NCBI GenBank assembly: GCA_019187495.1
Contig: JABAQN010000018.1
Span: 45,353-109,352, forward strand
Source: Steroidobacteraceae bacterium
GTDB lineage: Bacteria > Pseudomonadota > Gammaproteobacteria > Steroidobacterales > Steroidobacteraceae
DNA: 64,000 nt
Direction of reading: 5' to 3'
Positions 43,920 to 53,966 of this stretch are shown in pieces. Position 1 is the first letter of the stretch, and every line of letters begins with the position of its first letter. The position numbers were made by a program, and so were the translations under genes. The notes beneath the pieces are model-generated. The model searched no databases, was not told the origin of the DNA, and saw nothing but the letters and a program-made list of their open reading frames with translations.

Positions 43920-44698
43920 GCCGCACGCCGAAGCGACCGGCTGCGCGCCGCACGCTGCTGCTCGATGTCGGCAACAGCCGCATCAAGTGGGCGCTGCTGC
44001 AGGGCGAGCGCATCGGCCGCCAGCATGCGATCGCGGTCCGGGCGCATCGCGGCGCGACGCTCGCGCCGCTGCTGCGGGCGTTGCCGCCGCGCCTCGGCGC
44101 GATCCGGATCGTGTCGGTGGCCCGCAAGGAGCCGACACGGCGGCTCACGCGCGCGCTGCGGCGGGCGAGCGGGGCGGACGTGAAAGTGCTCGTCACGACG
44201 GCCCGTGCGGCGGGCGTGCGCTGTGGCTATCGCGAGCCCTGGCGACTCGGCGTCGATCGATGGGCTGCCGTGGTCGGCGCGTACCACCTCGACACGCCGG
44301 CGCGCGCGCAGGTCGTGGTCGATGTCGGCACGGCCCTCACGATCGATTTCGTGTCGCGCGCCGGGCAGCACGGCGGCGGCGTGATCGTGCCATCGCCCGG
44401 GCAGATGGTCGCGGGCCTGCTGCGGGGCACGCACGGCATCCGGGCGCGCGCGGCGCGGTCTCGCCGGCGCGGACAAACGCTGTTCGCACGCAGTACGCAC
44501 GAGGCCCTGCTGCAGGGTTCGCGGCACGCGGCGGCGGCGCTGATCGAGCGCGCGTGCGCGCAAGCCGCGCAGCGCTACGGGAGTGCCGCCGTGCTCACGC
44601 TGACGGGTGGCGGTGTCGCGGAGTTGCTGCCATGGCTCACGAGGCCGTATCGCGTGGTCCCCGACCTCGTGCTGCGCGGGCTCGCGCGGCTCGCGTGA
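43916..44698 (+). CDS. coaX: Type III pantothenate kinase
   Basis: CoaX phosphorylates pantothenate, the first step of coenzyme A synthesis. The 260-residue protein has the ASKHA-fold motifs LLDVGNSRIKWALL at the start, VDRWAAVVGAY, VVDVGTALTIDFV and GGGVIVPSPGQMVAGLL, plus a late LTLTGGGVAELL. The ATG overlaps the birA stop (ATGA). Enterobacteria carry the unrelated coaA at the same place after birA, so this is a non-orthologous replacement at a conserved locus. Confidence 0.95.
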   Translation: MSRTPKRPAARRTLLLDVGNSRIKWALLQGERIGRQHAIAVRAHRGATLAPLLRALPPRLGAIRIVSVARKEPTRRLTRALRRASGADVKVLVTTARAAGVRCGYREPWRLGVDRWAAVVGAYHLDTPARAQVVVDVGTALTIDFVSRAGQHGGGVIVPSPGQMVAGLLRGTHGIRARAARSRRRGQTLFARSTHEALLQGSRHAAAALIERACAQAAQRYGSAAVLTLTGGGVAELLPWLTRPYRVVPDLVLRGLARLA

Positions 44699-44727
44699 GC
44701 GAGCGGACAGTCGGTTAGACTCCCGCC

Positions 44728-45381
44728 GTGCGCACGCTCTTCTTCATCCTTCTCGCGGCCAATCTCGGGGTCCTTGGCTGGACCCTGGTGACACCCGCCG
44801 CGCCGCCGATGGCGAATTCGCCGCGGCCGGATGTCCCGCGCCTCACGCTCGCGGGCGAGGTACCGGCCAGTGCATCACACGCTGCGCCGGCGGCCGCGGC
44901 GGACACTGCAGCCCCAAGTGCCTGCCGTTCGATCGGGCCCTTTGCGAGCGAAGCCGAATCGACCCGCGCCGCCGCGGCATTCCGCGACGGCGGCTACGAT
45001 GCCCGCGAGCGAACCGAGGAATCGCGTACCGCCGAAGGTTTCTGGGTCTCGCTGCCGCCGCAGCGCAATGTCGCCGCCGAGACGCGCCTGCTCGCGCGGC
45101 TCGCGCGCGCGGGCGTCACCGATGCGAGCGTGCTGACGGACACCGCCGCGCGGCGTGTCTCCGCGGGGATCTTCACCGACCGCGCGCGTGCCGACCGGCG
45201 TGCCGCCGACCTTCGGCGCCTCGGCCTCGCGCCGGACGTCACGGAGCGGCTGCGCATCGGGACGACCTGGTGGATCGACCTGATGCTGCGCACGCCGCAG
45301 GAACTTGCGGAAGCCGAGGCATTCAACCGCGACGGCGCGGGCGAGCTCGAACTGAAGCCATGCCCGGCGCCGGCGGGGTAG
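44728..45381 (+). CDS. SPOR-domain-like single-pass membrane protein
   Basis: This 217-residue protein starts at GTG 44728 with one N-terminal membrane segment (TLFFILLAANLGVLGWTLV), then a low-complexity alanine/proline stretch. A C-terminal part has repeated SPOR-like strands and helices: CRSIGPFASEAESTRAAAAF, FWVSLPP, VSAGIFTDRARADRRAADL and TWWIDLML. Proteins of this type commonly follow coaX in gammaproteobacteria; SPOR domains bind denuded peptidoglycan at division sites. The role here is inferred from context and pattern only. It ends 16 bases before tRNA-Thr(TGT). Confidence 0.75.
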   Translation: MRTLFFILLAANLGVLGWTLVTPAAPPMANSPRPDVPRLTLAGEVPASASHAAPAAAADTAAPSACRSIGPFASEAESTRAAAAFRDGGYDARERTEESRTAEGFWVSLPPQRNVAAETRLLARLARAGVTDASVLTDTAARRVSAGIFTDRARADRRAADLRRLGLAPDVTERLRIGTTWWIDLMLRTPQELAEAEAFNRDGAGELELKPCPAPAG

Positions 45382-45397
45382 AATCCCGCTGGTCGGC

Positions 45398-46932
<1,535 letters not shown>

Positions 46933-46969
46933 GACGCACCCCCGTCAGTGTGGGCGCGCCATGGTACGC

Positions 46970-47764
46970 CTACCAGGCGACGAATAACACGACCAGGCCG
47001 AAGAGGATGCGGTACCAGCCGAACACGGTGAAGCTGTGGGTGCTGATGAAGCGGATGAAGCCCCGCACGGCGAGCAGCGCCGTGATGAATGCCACGACGG
47101 CGCCGATGCCGAACGGCACCGCATCGCCCGCGACGAAGAGGTTGCGCTCCTCGTACAGCTTGTAGAGCGTCGCGCCGATCAGCGTCGGGATCGCGAGGAA
47201 GAACGAATACTCGGTCGCGAGCCGCCGCGACATGCCGAGCGCGACGCCGCCGATGATCGTCGCGCCGGCGCGCGAAGTGCCGGGGATCAGCGCGAGCGCC
47301 TGCCACAGGCCGAGCAGCATGGCCGAGCGCACCGGCACGGCATCCACCGAGTCGAGTGGCGCATGCGCCGCGCGCCGGTCCACGACCAGGATCGCGATGC
47401 CGCCGATCACGAGGGCGAGCGCGACCGGCACCGGGCGAAAGAGCCGCTCCTCGATCACGTCCTGGAAGGCGAGGCCGAGGAGCGCGAGCGGCAGGAAGCC
47501 GAGGAACACGTTGAGCGCGAACCGGCGCGCGGCCGGGTCGTGGCCGAGCGAAAGGCTCGTGCGCCAGAGGAGGCGGCGGTATTCCCAGCACACCGCGAGG
47601 ATCGCGGCGCCCTGGATGATGATCTCGAACGCCAGCACTTTCGGGCCCCCGAGGCCGAGCGCGCTCGAAGCGAGGATCAGGTGCCCCGTGCTCGACACCG
47701 GCAGGAATTCCGTCAAGCCCTCGACGATGCCGAGCACGAGCGCGGCGATTGCGCTGATTTCCAT
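46970..47764 (-). CDS. uppP: Undecaprenyl-diphosphatase
   Basis: UppP (BacA) recycles undecaprenyl diphosphate to the monophosphate for cell-wall synthesis and confers bacitracin tolerance. The 264-residue integral membrane protein has the signatures GIVEGLTEFLPVSSTGHLIL near the N-terminus and ALIPGTSRAGATIIGGVALG around residue 160, and eight or so hydrophobic segments. It follows the PilZ gene after 24 bases on the minus strand and probably shares its promoter. Confidence 0.95.
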   Translation of the reverse strand: MEISAIAALVLGIVEGLTEFLPVSSTGHLILASSALGLGGPKVLAFEIIIQGAAILAVCWEYRRLLWRTSLSLGHDPAARRFALNVFLGFLPLALLGLAFQDVIEERLFRPVPVALALVIGGIAILVVDRRAAHAPLDSVDAVPVRSAMLLGLWQALALIPGTSRAGATIIGGVALGMSRRLATEYSFFLAIPTLIGATLYKLYEERNLFVAGDAVPFGIGAVVAFITALLAVRGFIRFISTHSFTVFGWYRILFGLVVLFVAW

Positions 47765-47788
47765 GTAACGGGCGGGTGGCTGCCGCGC

Positions 47789-48094
47789 TCAGCGCGCGGC
47801 GAAGGCATCCATCATGAGGCCGGTGCCGCCGCGCGACACGTGCGCCACGGTCGCCGTACGCCGGTGCAGCTTCGTGACCGCACCGAGATTGATCGCGAAG
47901 GCGAGCTGCACCTGCTGGCCCTTGCGCAGCCCGAGGTTGGTCGTCTCGATGAACACGCCGGTCGCGGACAGGTTGATCGCCCGGCACAGCCTTTTGCGGC
48001 CGCCGGGAACCGTGATGTACACGGTGGTACGTGCCCGGTGACGTGTATGCAGGCGGCGTTCCAACTCGATGCGCTCTTCTTCGGTGATCTTCAT
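47789..48094 (-). CDS. PilZ-domain protein
   Basis: This 101-residue single-domain protein has a PilZ-like arrangement: RRLHTRHRARTTVYITVPGG with arginines near the start, then CRAINLSATGVFIETTNLGLRKGQQVQL, the DxSxxG-like segment here being NLSATG, and a final HVSRGGTGLMM. Arginine pairs of the RxxxR type in the N-terminal part suggest cyclic di-GMP binding. It could influence pilus or surface behaviour, given the pilus operon nearby, though it is co-oriented with uppP. The ATG at 48094 is the only good start. Confidence 0.8.
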   Translation of the reverse strand: MKITEEERIELERRLHTRHRARTTVYITVPGGRKRLCRAINLSATGVFIETTNLGLRKGQQVQLAFAINLGAVTKLHRRTATVAHVSRGGTGLMMDAFAAR

Positions 48095-48107
48095 GGCCCC
48101 TGCGCCG

Positions 48108-48135
48108 ATTATGCCTTGCAGGCCGGGTTTGCCAA
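48108..48135 (-). promoter_or_regulatory. Sigma-70-type promoter for PilZ-uppP
   Basis: On the minus strand TTGGCA (48135-48130) and CATAAT (48113-48108) are separated by 16 bases, matching the -35 and -10 consensus at five of six positions each. The site lies between the end of the nuclease-family gene and the PilZ start. It gives PilZ and uppP an independent promoter. Confidence 0.55.
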
Positions 48136-48147
48136 ATCCGAGTGAAC

Positions 48148-49119
48148 TTAATCGAGCCGCGACTTGTCCGCGGGGCGCCGCAGGCGCACCGATACCGGGC
48201 AATGGTCCGACAGCTTGCGGCGCACGGCATCCTCGGTCCGGTAGGTGACGCGCTCGAACGAGCCCGGCACGAGGTCGGCCGCGAGCGAGCGCGACAGCAC
48301 GATGTAGTCGATATAGCCGGAAAAAGCCTGGTTCATCGCGCAATTGACGAAGCGCGCGCCGGCCGCGGTATTCGTCAGGTCGGCTTCGGGCGGATCGCCG
48401 TCGTCGATTTCGGGCCACAGCCGCAGCCGCGCGCCGGACTCCGAGCGTGCCGGGCCGAGGTCGCGCAGGAGATTGCGATTGAAGTCACCGAGCACCGCGA
48501 ACGGGCGGCCGGCTGCGGCCTCCGCGTCGATCCAGCGCTCGAGGATCCCGGTCTGCCGGCCGAGCGCGGCGCATTCCTTGCGGCGGTCATCGAGCAGCCG
48601 ACTGCCGCAGCCGGACTTCAGGTGCACGGAGAGGAGGCGCCACTCGCGAGGTTCTCCCGGATAGAGGATCAGTTCGGCGCCGCGTCGCACGCTGTCATCG
48701 AGCGACAGCGCGGTGAGATCGCGGCCGCAGCGGTACGGAATCCCCGGCCGGATCGCAAAGCCCGTGTTCTGCACGTTGCGGCGCGCGGTGAAGCAGAAGC
48801 GGAAGGTCGGGAATACGAGCCGCGCCGCGCTTTCGCCGTCGACCTCCTGCAGCGCGATCACGTCGGCATCGAGCAGCCGGGCGTAGCGCGCGAGCGCGTC
48901 GAAATCGGCGCGGCCGCGGTCGAGTTTCGCGGCGACGTCACAGGGAATCGAGCGGGCGTGCGGCGGCGGGCGCGCGCCTTCGGGCGTGCAGCTTGCGCGC
49001 AGCACCTGCATCGCCTCGGGAGCGATCAGCCACTCGAGGTTCCAGGTCGCGAGTTTCAGTTCACCGGCGCCCTGGGCGGCGGCGGGCAATGCGCACAGGA
49101 GGATCGTGAAAAAACGCAC
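48148..49119 (-). CDS. Exported endonuclease/exonuclease/phosphatase-family protein
   Basis: This protein of about 323 residues has a signal peptide (FFTILLCALPAAAQG) and the DNase I-like fold: LKLATWNLEWL at the start with the metal-site asparagine, DVIALQEVDGE, VHLKSGCGSR, AVLGDFNRNL with the catalytic aspartate-asparagine, and SDHCPVSVRLR at the end. It may cleave DNA, RNA or phosphate esters in the periplasm or outside the cell. GTG 49119 gives the cleanest export signal but lies inside the terminator of the pilin operon; ATG 49149 would add ten residues. Neither has a good ribosome site, so the true start is open. Confidence 0.85.
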   Translation of the reverse strand: MRFFTILLCALPAAAQGAGELKLATWNLEWLIAPEAMQVLRASCTPEGARPPPHARSIPCDVAAKLDRGRADFDALARYARLLDADVIALQEVDGESAARLVFPTFRFCFTARRNVQNTGFAIRPGIPYRCGRDLTALSLDDSVRRGAELILYPGEPREWRLLSVHLKSGCGSRLLDDRRKECAALGRQTGILERWIDAEAAAGRPFAVLGDFNRNLLRDLGPARSESGARLRLWPEIDDGDPPEADLTNTAAGARFVNCAMNQAFSGYIDYIVLSRSLAADLVPGSFERVTYRTEDAVRRKLSDHCPVSVRLRRPADKSRLD

Positions 49120-49142
49120 CGCCGCATTGTAGCGGCGGTGCG
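49109..49142 (-). terminator. Rho-independent terminator of the pilus operon
   Basis: Reading leftward after the pilE stop, the 11-base arms CGCACCGCCGC and GCGGCGGTGCG pair perfectly around a TACAAT loop and run into TTTTTT. It lies about 27 bases past the pilE stop codon. The right-hand part of the stem also contains the GTG start of the next gene, so transcription of that gene must begin inside or just after the hairpin. The loop TACAAT itself resembles a -10 box. Confidence 0.85.
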
Positions 49143-49169
49143 GGTGCATGGGTGGCGGGTACGGGTCTG

Positions 49170-49598
49170 TCAGCGCCAGCAGAGATCGCGGCCGCCGGGG
49201 CCGGTCGAATCCCGATAGCCGGTATCCGTGATCGAAAAGCCGGTGCACCGCGAGTCATCCGACTGACCGGCGCCGGCCACGGGGAGCGCGGTGGCCGTGT
49301 ACGTCTGGTTGCCGGCACCCAGCGCCACGGCGATGTTGTAGAAGCCCCGCTCGGTCGTCGCCATGAGCCCGAGACCTGCCGGCGGCGCAGCGGCCACCTG
49401 GTCGGTGTAGGCATTGTTCTGCAGGTAGAACTTCTCCTGCGCCGCCTGCAACTGCAGGAGCGCAGTCGTAGCCTCCGTGCGCTGCGCGCGGATCAGGTAG
49501 TTGCGGTAGCTCGGCACGGCGATCGACGCGAGGATCCCGAGCACGACGATCACCGTCAGCAGCTCGATCAGCGTAACTCCGCGTTCCGTGGTCTGCAT
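49170..49598 (-). CDS. pilE: Type IV major pilin-like protein (PilE family)
   Basis: This 142-residue prepilin has a short leader cut at TTERG-VTLIEL, where the usual residue after the glycine is Phe/Met but Val occurs here, then the hydrophobic helix LLTVIVVLGILASIAVPSY and a globular head with CTGF and DLCW cysteines forming the C-terminal disulfide. ATG 49598 is chosen because the leader must be short. It is the last gene of the operon and is followed by a strong terminator. It is probably a minor pilin of the PilE class, assembled in the pilus with the upstream pilins and PilY1. Confidence 0.92.
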   Translation of the reverse strand: MQTTERGVTLIELLTVIVVLGILASIAVPSYRNYLIRAQRTEATTALLQLQAAQEKFYLQNNAYTDQVAAAPPAGLGLMATTERGFYNIAVALGAGNQTYTATALPVAGAGQSDDSRCTGFSITDTGYRDSTGPGGRDLCWR

Positions 49599-49617
49599 GG
49601 CACAGGGCTCCTCGTGA

Positions 49618-52600
49618 TCAGTTGGCATCGTCGCGCTGCCAGAACGTGCGCACCGTGCCGCCCGCGCCGACGCACTTGCTCAGCACTTCGACGCCCGCGA
49701 GGCACGCAGTCGGCGGCGAGGACGGCGGCAAGGCATTCGGGTCCTGGTTGGCCTGCCGGATCAGCGCGACCGTGATGTCGCCGACGATACCGCTCTGGCG
49801 CAGGTCGACCGAGACATCGCTGTTGTCCGTCACGCCGTCGTCGTTGAAATCGAGTGCCGGCTTGCCGGTGTCGGCTCGCATCGCGTACGCGCGGTTGATG
49901 TTGGCCGGATAGCACGGGTCCGTGCCCGACGGGGGCAGCGGCTGGAACGTCGTGAAGAGAAGCACGTTGTTCACCGTGGTGGCCTCCGCGAGCACCTTTT
50001 CGCCGGCCCGGCCCGCTTGGGCGGGAAGCACGAACTTCCAGCCGGCGTGGATCGGCATGACCGTCGATCCGGCCGGGTCCGCCGTGATGTCGACGAGATC
50101 GCTGTCGAGCAGCGGCGTCACGGCATTGTACTGGGCCTGCGTCAGGCGGGCATACGGCATTTTGTCGCGGATCGCATAGAAACGGTCCTGCGTCACCGTG
50201 TCGAGCGGGTGGCCGCGATAACCCGAGCCGATCGCGATGTTGTAGTACGGATCCTCCGCGCGCCGCTGGATCAGCGCGACGTCGGGCGCGTTGTAGAAGC
50301 GGCGGTTGTCGGCATCGCCCGGCGCCGGGGAGTTGCTGCCGACGCCGAGTTGCGCGATGACGCCGCCCGCGACGAGCGAGGCCGCCGGCTGGCCGTTCGT
50401 GATGTCGAAGCGCCACACGCGCCCGCCCATGTCGGCCGCGTACATGCGGTCCGCGAACAGGTCGCCGTCGGTGTCGATCACCCGGATCCGGCCGGGGATC
50501 GAGTTGGTCATCTTGGCGAACGTGATATCCGGCGTGCCGGTCCCGGCGCCGCCGCCGAACCAGAGCCGGTTGCCCGATTCGGCATCGACCATGAAGATGC
50601 GGTTGCCGACGGCATCGTTCGTGTAGGGCTGCGTTTCCTGGCCCGTGTCGTAGCCGCCGCCGAAGATCAGCACGAACCTCTCGGCGCTCGTGTTCGCGGA
50701 GCCGCCGGTGCCGACGCTCACGCGGGCGATCGTCGGGGGCGACCAGCTCTGGCCGACACCGGGCAGTTCCGTTGCCCCGATGCTCCACATGAGCCGCGGA
50801 TCGTTGCGGTCGGTCACGTCGAGCGCGAAATAGCGGTTGCCGCCCGCGCGCATGCCGAAGAAGAGCCACACCTTGTCGCCCGCGCTCGCGTCGACGATGC
50901 CGTCCTGGTTCTTGTCGAACTTGAGCATCTGCACGTCGCCGTCGAGGCCATACGTGCGCACGGGTGCGGGGCTGTTCTGGTAGAGGTCGTGGAGTCGCGG
51001 CAGGAGCTGCGGCGGCATGAACGCCCACAGTTCCGTGCCGCCGCCGGTGCCCGAGCGGCCGCTGATCGCGTGCAGCAGGCCGTCGTTGGTCGGGAAGTAG
51101 ACGACAGTATCGTCCGCGTCGGGTGTCGCGATGCTGCCGCCGTAGCCGACGACGGCGGGCCGGCCGTGCAGCGGGTCACCCATGAAGCGGACCGTATCCG
51201 TCGTGCTGCCGTCGCCGTTGTTGTCGCCGACATCGAAGCCGCGCACCCAGTTGATGGCGTTCTGGCATTCGGTGCCGCAGCTCGTGGTCGACGAGCCGGC
51301 GCCGACCAGGGCGTCGGTGAGCGCGCTGTTGGCCGTGCTCAGCGCGTTGGCGCTGTCGGACAGCTGGTTCGTCGCGGCGACATGCGTGTAGAGCTTGCGC
51401 GCCGCCGGGGCGGGCAGCTGGCTCGTGGCGCCGCCCTTGGTGACATCGCTGCCGTCCGCGGTCGGCGACCACAGGCTCGTCGTGCCGTCGGCAAAAAACC
51501 CGTTCGGGGCGACGGCAGGCGTGTCATTGGCATCGAGGATGCTGGTGCCGTCGAGCTTGTATTTCTTCAGGTTGCCGGGCCAGTGTGCACCCTGCGCGAC
51601 CTTGAACAGCGAGAAGAAGAGGTCGGTGCTCGTCTGCGCGCGGTTGAAGGTGTTGACCGAGATCGACGGCGTGATGAACGTCGAGCTCTTGTCCTGGATG
51701 CCACTGAAGATGGTCTGCAGTGCGGCGGTGAGTGTCGGCACGTCGCCGGCGCTGTAGGCATGCTCGGTACCACCCGCCTTGGCGATTTCATTCAGGTAGC
51801 CCGGCGTGTCGCCCGGCGTCTGGTTCGTCAGGCTGTCGCCGAAGCCGACCACGTAGGTCGATGCGGTCTGGGTGCCGGCCAGCGTACTCGACAGGTCCGA
51901 GGTATTGAGCCATGCGGCGAGGTCGTCCATGCACACGCCGCTGCCGGCGACCCAGCCGCCGTCATGGTACGGCTCGATGGGGTCCGCCTTGCAGGCGCCG
52001 CCGATCTTGGTTGCGATGGAGCCGTTCGCGTCGTTGTCCATCGTCGGCGCACCGTCGGTGAGGTAGACGACATAGTTCTTCTGGCACTGGTAGTTGAGGG
52101 GCGACTTGTACTCACCGCCGCCCGGTACCTTGCGCGATGCGTCGTCGCTGACGCCCGGCTGGCCGCGGTCGCCGTAGACGACCTTGTCACCGGTGAGATA
52201 GTTCGCAGCCTCGTAGTAGGTCTCGGACAGCGGCGTGCCGCCGTTGCCGTCCTTCGGGCCGAGCGCCTGCAGCGCGCTGATGATGCCGGTGCGGCTCGTA
52301 TCGATGTCCTCGACGGCGTGCAGTACGTAGCCGCCCTGGGCGTCCTCGTTGTAGCGCATCAGGCCGAGGTTGACATTTTGCAGCGAGCCCGCGAGGTTGA
52401 TGGCGACATCACGCACGATCTGCAGACGCGTCATCGTGAGTGGCACGGTGAGCCCGTTGCGATAGTTCATGTAGTTGGCGGTGTAGAAACGATAGCTGCC
52501 GCCGATGCTGCCCCAGCTGAGGGTCGAGGAGCCGCCCCACGGCGGCGAGGTGCCGTTACGGGGATAACGATTGGTCATCGTGCCGTTCTGGCCGTGCACG

Positions 52601-53067
52601 CCGTTGTCGGGACGGCACTCCATGTAGCCCGCAGTGCCACCCTGTATTCCACGCCACTGGCCGCTGCGGTACTGCGCGGCGCGCTCGCGCGAATTGCCGA
52701 ACGAGGGCCAGATGCCGCTGCCGCCAATGTTGGTGAGTGCGGCGGTCGAGGCGGCGCAGTTGTTCGAACCCTGCGGAATCCAGTTCGATGTGTTGCAGTC
52801 GGGTGGCGTGTCGTTGGTGCTGTAGTAGATGCGGTTCGCGTCACAGGTGCCCGCATAAACGGTGTTCGGGTCGTACAGCGGCGCCGTGACGACATCGCCG
52901 TCCATGCTGCCCGAAGTGTCGAGGATGAACAGCACGTTCGGCTTGGCGCCGGGGGAGGCGCTGCTCTGGTAGATCTCGATGTCGTCCGCCGCGGCCGGCA
53001 GCGCAACGCCGACGGTCAGCAAGGCGAACGCGAGGGTCTTGCCGCAGGGATGGTTGAAGATCGACAT
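49618..53067 (-). CDS. pilY1: Type IV pilus tip adhesin/assembly protein PilY1
   Basis: This 1149-residue exported protein has a signal peptide (FALLTVGVALPAAA), an N-terminal von Willebrand A-like domain with the metal site LFILDTSGSMDG, and a C-terminal propeller with PVRTYGLDGDVQML and TDGDLFADRMYAADMGGRVW. A calcium-binding loop DKNQDGIVD lies near residue 717, comparable to the site that controls pilus retraction in Pseudomonas PilY1. It acts at the pilus tip in attachment, mechanosensing and priming of assembly together with the minor pilins encoded just upstream. It is at the usual length for the family. Confidence 0.95.
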   Translation of the reverse strand: MSIFNHPCGKTLAFALLTVGVALPAAADDIEIYQSSASPGAKPNVLFILDTSGSMDGDVVTAPLYDPNTVYAGTCDANRIYYSTNDTPPDCNTSNWIPQGSNNCAASTAALTNIGGSGIWPSFGNSRERAAQYRSGQWRGIQGGTAGYMECRPDNGVHGQNGTMTNRYPRNGTSPPWGGSSTLSWGSIGGSYRFYTANYMNYRNGLTVPLTMTRLQIVRDVAINLAGSLQNVNLGLMRYNEDAQGGYVLHAVEDIDTSRTGIISALQALGPKDGNGGTPLSETYYEAANYLTGDKVVYGDRGQPGVSDDASRKVPGGGEYKSPLNYQCQKNYVVYLTDGAPTMDNDANGSIATKIGGACKADPIEPYHDGGWVAGSGVCMDDLAAWLNTSDLSSTLAGTQTASTYVVGFGDSLTNQTPGDTPGYLNEIAKAGGTEHAYSAGDVPTLTAALQTIFSGIQDKSSTFITPSISVNTFNRAQTSTDLFFSLFKVAQGAHWPGNLKKYKLDGTSILDANDTPAVAPNGFFADGTTSLWSPTADGSDVTKGGATSQLPAPAARKLYTHVAATNQLSDSANALSTANSALTDALVGAGSSTTSCGTECQNAINWVRGFDVGDNNGDGSTTDTVRFMGDPLHGRPAVVGYGGSIATPDADDTVVYFPTNDGLLHAISGRSGTGGGTELWAFMPPQLLPRLHDLYQNSPAPVRTYGLDGDVQMLKFDKNQDGIVDASAGDKVWLFFGMRAGGNRYFALDVTDRNDPRLMWSIGATELPGVGQSWSPPTIARVSVGTGGSANTSAERFVLIFGGGYDTGQETQPYTNDAVGNRIFMVDAESGNRLWFGGGAGTGTPDITFAKMTNSIPGRIRVIDTDGDLFADRMYAADMGGRVWRFDITNGQPAASLVAGGVIAQLGVGSNSPAPGDADNRRFYNAPDVALIQRRAEDPYYNIAIGSGYRGHPLDTVTQDRFYAIRDKMPYARLTQAQYNAVTPLLDSDLVDITADPAGSTVMPIHAGWKFVLPAQAGRAGEKVLAEATTVNNVLLFTTFQPLPPSGTDPCYPANINRAYAMRADTGKPALDFNDDGVTDNSDVSVDLRQSGIVGDITVALIRQANQDPNALPPSSPPTACLAGVEVLSKCVGAGGTVRTFWQRDDAN

Positions 53068-53094
53068 GGCGTGATCCTTCGGTGATACGGCGAG

Positions 53095-53469
53095 TTACGG
53101 CGCCGTCGTGATTTCCGTCACGACGCCGGAGTTGACGATGTAATTCACGGTCACGATGCCGTTCGGGTTCTTCAGCATCGCCGCGTGCAGCTGCGCGAGG
53201 CTGACCGTCTCGCCCTTGACGACGAAGCGCGTCGCGACCGTCGCCTGGAAGCTTTTCGGCGCGCAACCCGCACAGGTCGACATCGTCAGCGTGCCGGGCG
53301 TCGAAGCCGGCAGAGCGACGTTGCCGGCCACGGCCTCGACCGCGACCGATACGACCGCAAACTGGCCGCGCGGGCGTGGGGCCGCATCCTGCGCGGACGC
53401 AACGGGCGCCGCGAGCAGCACCGCCAGCGCCGGGGCCGCGAGTCGTGCGAGGGTCGTGGGGAATTTCAT
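53095..53469 (-). CDS. Small secreted protein within the pilus operon
   Basis: This 124-residue protein has a clear signal peptide (TLARLAAPALAVLLAAPVASA). A predicted all-beta mature part follows, with a CAGC pair (STCAGCAPKSFQATVATRF) that could form a redox or structural disulfide, and a threonine-rich end. No known domain was recognised. GAGGAA precedes the ATG at 53469. It sits between pilX and pilY1, where Pseudomonas has no gene, and is spaced like its neighbours. A chaperone-like or accessory role in pilus tip assembly is inference. Confidence 0.75.
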   Translation of the reverse strand: MKFPTTLARLAAPALAVLLAAPVASAQDAAPRPRGQFAVVSVAVEAVAGNVALPASTPGTLTMSTCAGCAPKSFQATVATRFVVKGETVSLAQLHAAMLKNPNGIVTVNYIVNSGVVTEITTAP

Positions 53470-53485
53470 GGGTCGTTCCTCGGAC

Positions 53486-53959
53486 TCAGGGGTTGATGGA
53501 ACCGTAGGAGCCGCCGCCGCCGGCGCTCTGGATGACGAACGCGCCCTGCGCATGCCGCGAGTTCGCGTTGCGCGCGGACGTGCCGGTGCTCGTGATTTCG
53601 TAGTGGAAGCCGACGAACTTGCCGGCGCTGAAACCGGGCACGTTGAGGTCGTCGCCGAGATAACGGCTCGAGGTCGTGAACTCATCGCCGCTCGTCGAGC
53701 CGGGCACGGGCTGGTCCGCGACCACCACCGGCGTGCCGGACTGCGGCACGGTCGGCAGGGCGCTGATCGCCTGCTCGATGCCGGCCTCGGCCGCCTGGAA
53801 GGCGTTTTGCCTGAACTGCTCGTTGCCGGCCATGATCAGTTCCGACGAAGCGGTATTCATGCCGGTGATCGCGAGCAGCGTCAGCACGAGCAGCAGGATG
53901 AGCCCGATGACGAGCGCCGCGCCGCGCTGCCTGTCCGCACTGATGGAGGGTGTTCGCAT
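53486..53959 (-). CDS. pilX: Type IV minor pilin assembly protein PilX
   Basis: This 157-residue protein has a prepilin-like N-terminus: RQRGAALVIGLILLLVLTLL, then AITGMNTASSELIMAGNEQF and NAFQAAEAGIEQAI, a pattern characteristic of PilX N-terminal domains. No ordinary G-FTLIEL cleavage site is present, as in other PilX proteins. ATG 53959 gives the proper short leader. It is one of the minor pilins that prime pilus assembly and position PilY1. Confidence 0.93.
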   Translation of the reverse strand: MRTPSISADRQRGAALVIGLILLLVLTLLAITGMNTASSELIMAGNEQFRQNAFQAAEAGIEQAISALPTVPQSGTPVVVADQPVPGSTSGDEFTTSSRYLGDDLNVPGFSAGKFVGFHYEITSTGTSARNANSRHAQGAFVIQSAGGGGSYGSINP

Positions 53960-53966
53960 GGTGTGC

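Noticed and set aside
50017..53085. A very long rightward open frame (about 1000 codons) opposite PilY1
   Set aside because: It is the complement of pilY1. The product is arginine/valine-rich without any domain pattern, and the leftward frame has clear PilY1 motifs, a signal peptide and operon context.
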